Source of the DNA: Trichoplusia ni
Taxonomy: Eukaryota > Arthropoda > Insecta > Lepidoptera > Noctuidae
NCBI RefSeq assembly: GCF_003590095.1
Contig: NC_039501.1
Coordinates: 4,185,673-4,249,672 of the forward strand
Direction of reading: 5' to 3'
Length of the DNA stretch: 64,000 nt
Part shown: positions 59,830 to 64,000 of the stretch, piece by piece
How positions within the stretch are numbered: the first letter of the stretch is position 1
How the letters are laid out: each line of letters starts with the position of its first letter
Made by a program: the position numbers and the translations under genes
The notes under the pieces: generated by a model
Databases searched by the model: none
What the model saw: the letters and a program-made list of their open reading frames with translations, nothing else
Told to the model about the DNA's origin: nothing

Positions 59830-61834
59830 AATTTCTGTTTCTGTTAGTTCAAGTATCAGTATTCATTCGTCGGCATTAGCCTACTATATTCGTCTGTTAA
59901 CCGTGACCACATAAATAATAAAACAAAAGTCATCTTAGATAATAAAAAAACATTAATTCTTTGTCTTACAATGTATAGAAGAAACATTTACTGTCACATA
60001 CAATGTGCACAGAAAGTTTGAACACTTTACGTACATAATAATTAGGAACAAATGCGAGCAAACAAATTGAGGCACCATTATTTTATTAATATTTTTTTAA
60101 GAGGAAATTATAACTTCAATTTTGTGCACAATGTTTTCAAGGTTTGTTGAATAAACGACTGTTATTTCTTTTTAATTATTAAAAGACACGTAATTTATTT
60201 CTTATTCTATATTTCTGTGTATTATGTACAAGTAGGTAATGTAATAAAAACATACACACACGCACACCCCCACACAGACACTCGCACACACACAAAACAC
60301 AAACACTCACGTGTTCAACTCGCACTACACACACATCCACAAACTAAACTTATTTTAAATATCTATTCCCGTTTTGTTTTCTTCATTTTAATTACTTTGT
60401 TTTATTAGTTAAACTAAGTAAAATTTGTTAACTAACATTACTTACTGCAATAATAGTTATAGCACACAAGTTGGTAAAAATCAATTAATGGCTAAAGGGT
60501 GGAGACCTGGTGACCTTGAAATACAGGCCCATAAAGTAGTATTATTATTTCAACTGTCTGGCTACCGCAGTTCATAAGGTACAGCCTGGTGCAGACGGAC
60601 AGACAGCGAAACCTTAGTAATAGGGTTCCTTTTTATGGTTATAGATCACGTCTAACGCCTATAGCCAAACCAGCTATTGCCAGGGGATCCGCCCACTACG
60701 TAATATTTATTTGGCCTGTTGGTCTAGTTGTTAGTAGCCCTTACTGCTATTGCCTAGATCTAAACCAGAGGGCGTTCTGTGAAAAGTTTTGAAATATTTT
60801 ATCAAATATGCAAATAGGTCACTTAAATTATTATTTTTACAAAAAAAATGTCAAATGATGTTTAAAAACGAGATTGGAATTTTTAAAACATAACAAAAGT
60901 CATTGCCATAATGATTTTGCGACATAATATTTTATGTTAATTACAAATGGACTATGACAAATCAATTGCTATAGTATATTATTTTGAGCACGTGACTTTG
61001 GTATTTAGTAGTTCTTTTGTTACCGAGAAGATGATTTGAAGTATTTGATCAGATTTCACAGTGGGCTAGAGAAAAAAAAAACACATTTCATGGCGACCAA
61101 AAATTAAGAGAAAAAGTGCGAAAAAATTCTAGTTTAAAAAAAAAACTTAAATTTTTGTGCATTTAAAAACATTAATCAATTTTTACGACACACTAAATAT
61201 TTTTCTTTCAAAGTAATAAACTTAAAAAAATATTTAACAAAGTGGCAACAAAAACAAACTAAAAACTTAATTTTATTTTTATTTTTCTACTTTAAAATAC
61301 AATAATATAAATTTATTCTTGTATTTGACTGAAAATAAAACCTACGAAAAAATATTCATAATTAAAGAATAAGAACACAAGCATATAATATGCATTTGTT
61401 ATAAAGCTTAGAGAGAAAGCGTGATAATATTATAAAACACTGTTGTGATAACAAACATTATTTGTGTATCATTTTTTCTGCCCTGACGTGTACACAAGAA
61501 CCAAGAAGGCCGCACGGCGAAGTCATCTGCAAAGAACATTTAATTGACACAAGATCGTAATACTGAAAGGAATGGTTGTGGACTGTGTTTAATATTGTGT
61601 GGAGATATGGAATTGAATTCGAATTATGTAAGTATTTTTTTTTTGTTTATTTTTAGTTGGCCAGACTTGTAACTGTGTCAATTGCCAGTTGTACAAGTTT
61701 TTTTTTTAATTTGATTTTTTTAGGACAGATAGGTATTAAAGGCCGCTTTATGCCTAACCGGTACAGTTGCTTTATTTTCATTTTAGTTTCCTTTATCTAA
61801 GGTTAAGATTCGCTTTCGTATTTGGGAAGGCATT
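59830..61834. other. Gene-free stretch; CA-rich tract and a possible orphan 5' exon
   Basis: 60248-60350 is a CA-rich low-complexity tract. About 61480-61627 is less AT-rich and contains an ATG at 61607 in an open frame of seven codons ending at a strong donor (gtaagt at 61628), so it might be a first exon whose continuation lies beyond the window. Nothing else is supported. Confidence 0.35.
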
Positions 61835-62000
61835 TTCAACTGTTGATCCCGACAGTCATTGGTACATCTTTGACAGTCATTACAGGTGGTGAAAAACTAG
61901 AAAGCCTGCCAATCAGTATTATCAAGGGGTATTGTGTTGCCCAGGTTAACAGTTTAAGGAGGCGATATCGGCAGTCGCTAAATGTAAAACACTGGTAGGT
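61835..62000 (+). repeat. Dispersed noctuid-type repeat
   Basis: Contains ggggtattgtgttgcccagg and cggcagtcgctaaatgtaaa, matching 605-890 and 17555-17725. It is truncated at its 3' end, where the sequence changes to a GC-richer segment. Confidence 0.55.
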
Positions 62001-62004
62001 ACTT

Positions 62005-62384
62005 CACAACTCCAATAGCCGAACCCAAAAGTAAACTAAAATCTATCTCTTTATCAAACTCTGCCTCCGCAGCCCCTTTGTGCTTGCGCACTGGGGACTG
62101 TCTCCACAGCTCACCTCTGTGTTTGCGCATAGGGGGCTGGGGTGCCGGTCCCAAGCCCGGATAAAAGAGGAGGGCCCGCGTCCCTTTGGGGCACTCGGTC
62201 ATCACTTACGATGGCTGACTGACACAATGGGACGCACCATATATAGGTTTATGTAATTTATACCTTATGAAGCAGATATATATTACCCACTATGTATATA
62301 TGTACGCAGTCTATGTAAGTTCATCTCACACTCACACACAAATACCTCCACCTGCACCGCGTCTCATAAGAGGATATGTTGGCG
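62005..62384. other. GC-richer segment upstream of the LINE
   Basis: Includes cctctgtgtttgcgcatagg and a partial direct repeat of it (ccccctttgtgcttgcgcac variant about 45 bp earlier). It could be part of the retrotransposon 5' region or a separate repeat; the element boundary is not clear. Confidence 0.3.
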
Positions 62385-64000
62385 CGGGCCCGTTCATCAC
62401 AACAGTCCGTGATGTCGGGTAAGGTAAACATCCTCCCGCGTGTTTGTGCCGTGCGTGGAGACCCGTAAGGCAGGACGAAGGAAACCTGGAGGTTGAGCTG
62501 AAAGATGGCCGGGTCAGATGTCGTCTGGAAGCAACACACCTCTTTGGTCTGGACTTCTGCCAAAACGGGAGGCCTGGGTCCAGCCACCCCAGGCCAATCG
62601 GCTGCGGCAACCCGTCAGAGGGCTGCCAGGCGAGGTTCCTGAACATGTGGAGGCGAGCGGTTCCGTCGCGGTTGTAGGTCGGCGACTTCGGGTGGTTCTT
62701 ACCCTCCACCTGAAGGTAATCGCGGCCACGATCTCGGCGGGGGACTGCGCCGTCTGCTGCATGGGAGGGGACCTATATCCTCGTAGTAATCCTGGCGTCT
62801 GGGTACGCTCGGTGCTCAGCGCCCCCTTTTGCGGGCTCCAAGGAGGGTGGGAAGCTACGAGGACGAAACCAACTAAAAGATCCCATGGATACCAAAAGGG
62901 ACACAAAAACAACAAAAGCCAGGCCGGCAGCGACACACGCGCCGGTGAGGGATGTGACGCCAACCAGTGAGCATCCCTCCAACACCCACAACCGACAACC
63001 TGCTGCGCTCCCTTGCGCGCAGGTAAACAGCAATGACCCGTTGGACCTGTCCAACCTCAAAGCTGCCATGCCGCCCTGCACCCGCCCTGCGGAAGCACTG
63101 TGGCAGGTGGTGGAGAGGAAGGGTAAATCCAAAAAGGATACGCTGGCCAGGCAGACCACACAGGCGCCGAGCACCCCAGGAAGGGAAGGCCTCGAGAAAC
63201 TCTCGAGAGGCCAGCGTAGACGACGAGCGCGCGCTGAGCGGCTGCGCCGGCTTGAAGAGGCGGTCGCGAGAAGGGCACAGCCAGAGGTCCCACGACCAAC
63301 GGCCCCGGCGAGGTCAGCAATGGCCAAAGCCGCCCCGACGTCTGAGCCGAACCAAGGCGCGGGACCCAGTTCCGCTGCCAGCGCGGGAATCAATTCCGCT
63401 GCAGGTGACGCGGAAGGCGGGGGGGCTTCTCGCGGTCGCCCCGGAGAGTCTGGCGGCGCCGCCAGCAATGAAGCAGCTGCAAAGAGAGCAGTCCCGCGTG
63501 GAAAACGTGGGGGCAGACCGAGATGGGTGAGGCGGGAAGAGGCCGCGCTGGAATCTCGACCGGCGAAGGGGGGTAAGAGGGCTAGACCCGACGACTCTCT
63601 GACGCCGCGAGAGAAAGACAAGCGCGCCAAACTAAGCCGGTCATCCCTAGGACCAGGAGCGGTCAACTACGCCGACGCGCTGAGGTCTAACGACCTTTGC
63701 GTGGCCGTGCGGTATGACCCTCACCGCGCCATCACTGAAGAGCAGTATCAGCTCATTCAGGAGAAAATAATGGAGGAGTATGATACAACCATCTTCTCCA
63801 CCGACCCCACAGTGCGGACGCCAGCGTTCAGAGGAAGAACCTTCCTCAGCGAAGGCGTCATCAAGATGTGGTGCGAGGACGAGTTCGCCCTGAACTGGCT
63901 GCGCCGCACGGCAAATAAGATACCCTCGCCGATACCCGGCACCAAGCTGGTCGTATGTCGGCAAAGGGATATCCCACAACGTGTCAAGGGGGCGATCTAC
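62385..64000 (+). mobile_element. Non-LTR retrotransposon, 5' portion running off the window
   Basis: Base composition changes abruptly to GC-rich compared with the host sequence. It holds a 5' untranslated region of roughly 500 bp and an ORF1 that continues past the last base. The 5' boundary is approximate. The reverse transcriptase would lie beyond the window. Confidence 0.65.
62885..64000 (+). CDS. LINE ORF1 (gag-like), N-terminal 372 codons, 3' end outside window
   Basis: Open from ATG 62885 to the last base, exactly 372 codons with no stop. The first ~250 residues are Ala/Arg/Pro/Gly-rich and basic (for example SRGQRRRRARAERLRRLEEA), as in RNA-binding LINE ORF1 proteins. From about residue 255 there is a folded-looking domain, with NYADALRSNDLCVAVRYDPH, ITEEQYQLIQEKIMEEY, FRGRTFLSEGVIKMWCEDEF, ALNWLRR and PGTKLVVCRQRDIPQ. 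This order resembles the DUF4780-type domain found in insect LINE ORF1 proteins. The frame is also open a little upstream, so the exact start is uncertain. The other long ORFs on both strands here are shadows of GC-rich coding sequence. Confidence 0.7.
   Translation, partial: MDTKRDTKTTKARPAATHAPVRDVTPTSEHPSNTHNRQPAALPCAQVNSNDPLDLSNLKAAMPPCTRPAEALWQVVERKGKSKKDTLARQTTQAPSTPGREGLEKLSRGQRRRRARAERLRRLEEAVARRAQPEVPRPTAPARSAMAKAAPTSEPNQGAGPSSAASAGINSAAGDAEGGGASRGRPGESGGAASNEAAAKRAVPRGKRGGRPRWVRREEAALESRPAKGGKRARPDDSLTPREKDKRAKLSRSSLGPGAVNYADALRSNDLCVAVRYDPHRAITEEQYQLIQEKIMEEYDTTIFSTDPTVRTPAFRGRTFLSEGVIKMWCEDEFALNWLRRTANKIPSPIPGTKLVVCRQRDIPQRVKGAIY

Noticed and set aside
62514..63666. Long minus-strand ORFs of 149 and 297 codons
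   Set aside because: GC-rich coding DNA leaves few stops on the opposite strand. They overlap the plus-strand LINE ORF1, which has domain-like sequence.

Overview
The window is AT-rich eukaryotic DNA with small exons, GT-AG introns, AATAAA poly(A) signals and a dense population of dispersed repeats. Several repeats point to a moth: Lep1-type Helitrons (5' end around ACTAATATATAAAGCTGAAG, 3' end GCGGGCAACAGCTAG), RTE LINE 3' ends with GAT/ATG tails, and a repeat with the core CCAACATAGTTGGG. I read it as Lepidoptera, probably Noctuoidea; the species cannot be named from sequence alone.

Layout. 1-31 kb is gene-poor and holds only repeats: nested SINE-like insertions, RTE ends, Helitrons, a foldback element at 12.6 kb, and two Penelope-like element (PLE) copies. 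One PLE copy is a 1.1-kb inverted repeat encoding a GIY-YIG endonuclease domain. 31.2-37.7 kb carries a minus-strand, multi-exon SLC36/PAT-type amino-acid transporter whose first exon encodes a (P/T)RD tripeptide array. 38.1-49.3 kb holds three small-intron genes for secreted proteins that I infer to be paralogues. 49.3-62 kb is again repeats, including a 5'-truncated LINE reverse transcriptase. 62.4-64 kb is GC-rich and is the 5' part of a non-LTR retrotransposon with an ORF1 that runs off the window.

The most interesting part is the trio at 38.1-49.3 kb. Each gene has a short first exon encoding a signal peptide, a second exon with a conserved segment (pattern LG(I/V)hSQL...DPLIV.VD), and a third exon that has diverged almost completely; all introns are phase 0. 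Gene 1 (38145-43706, minus) encodes about 1,466 residues, mostly a Cys-free, Asn-rich decapeptide array with an RGD in most units. Its true frame contains no ATG, CTG or TTG over about 3.7 kb, so start-codon-based ORF calling picks a decoy Thr/Ile-rich frame instead. Genes 2 (46434-47770, minus) and 3 (48089-49300, plus) are divergently transcribed from a 318-bp gap and share a twin CX3C cysteine module and a KTCPPSWR(K/R) C-terminus. Gene 2 adds a charged SC(D/E)xDSCKPKD repeat. I do not recognise the family. Extracellular structural or glue-like material (silk, saliva, accessory gland, cuticle) is inference only.

The transporter and gene 1 lie head-to-tail on the same strand 400 bp apart; no functional link between them is shown by sequence.
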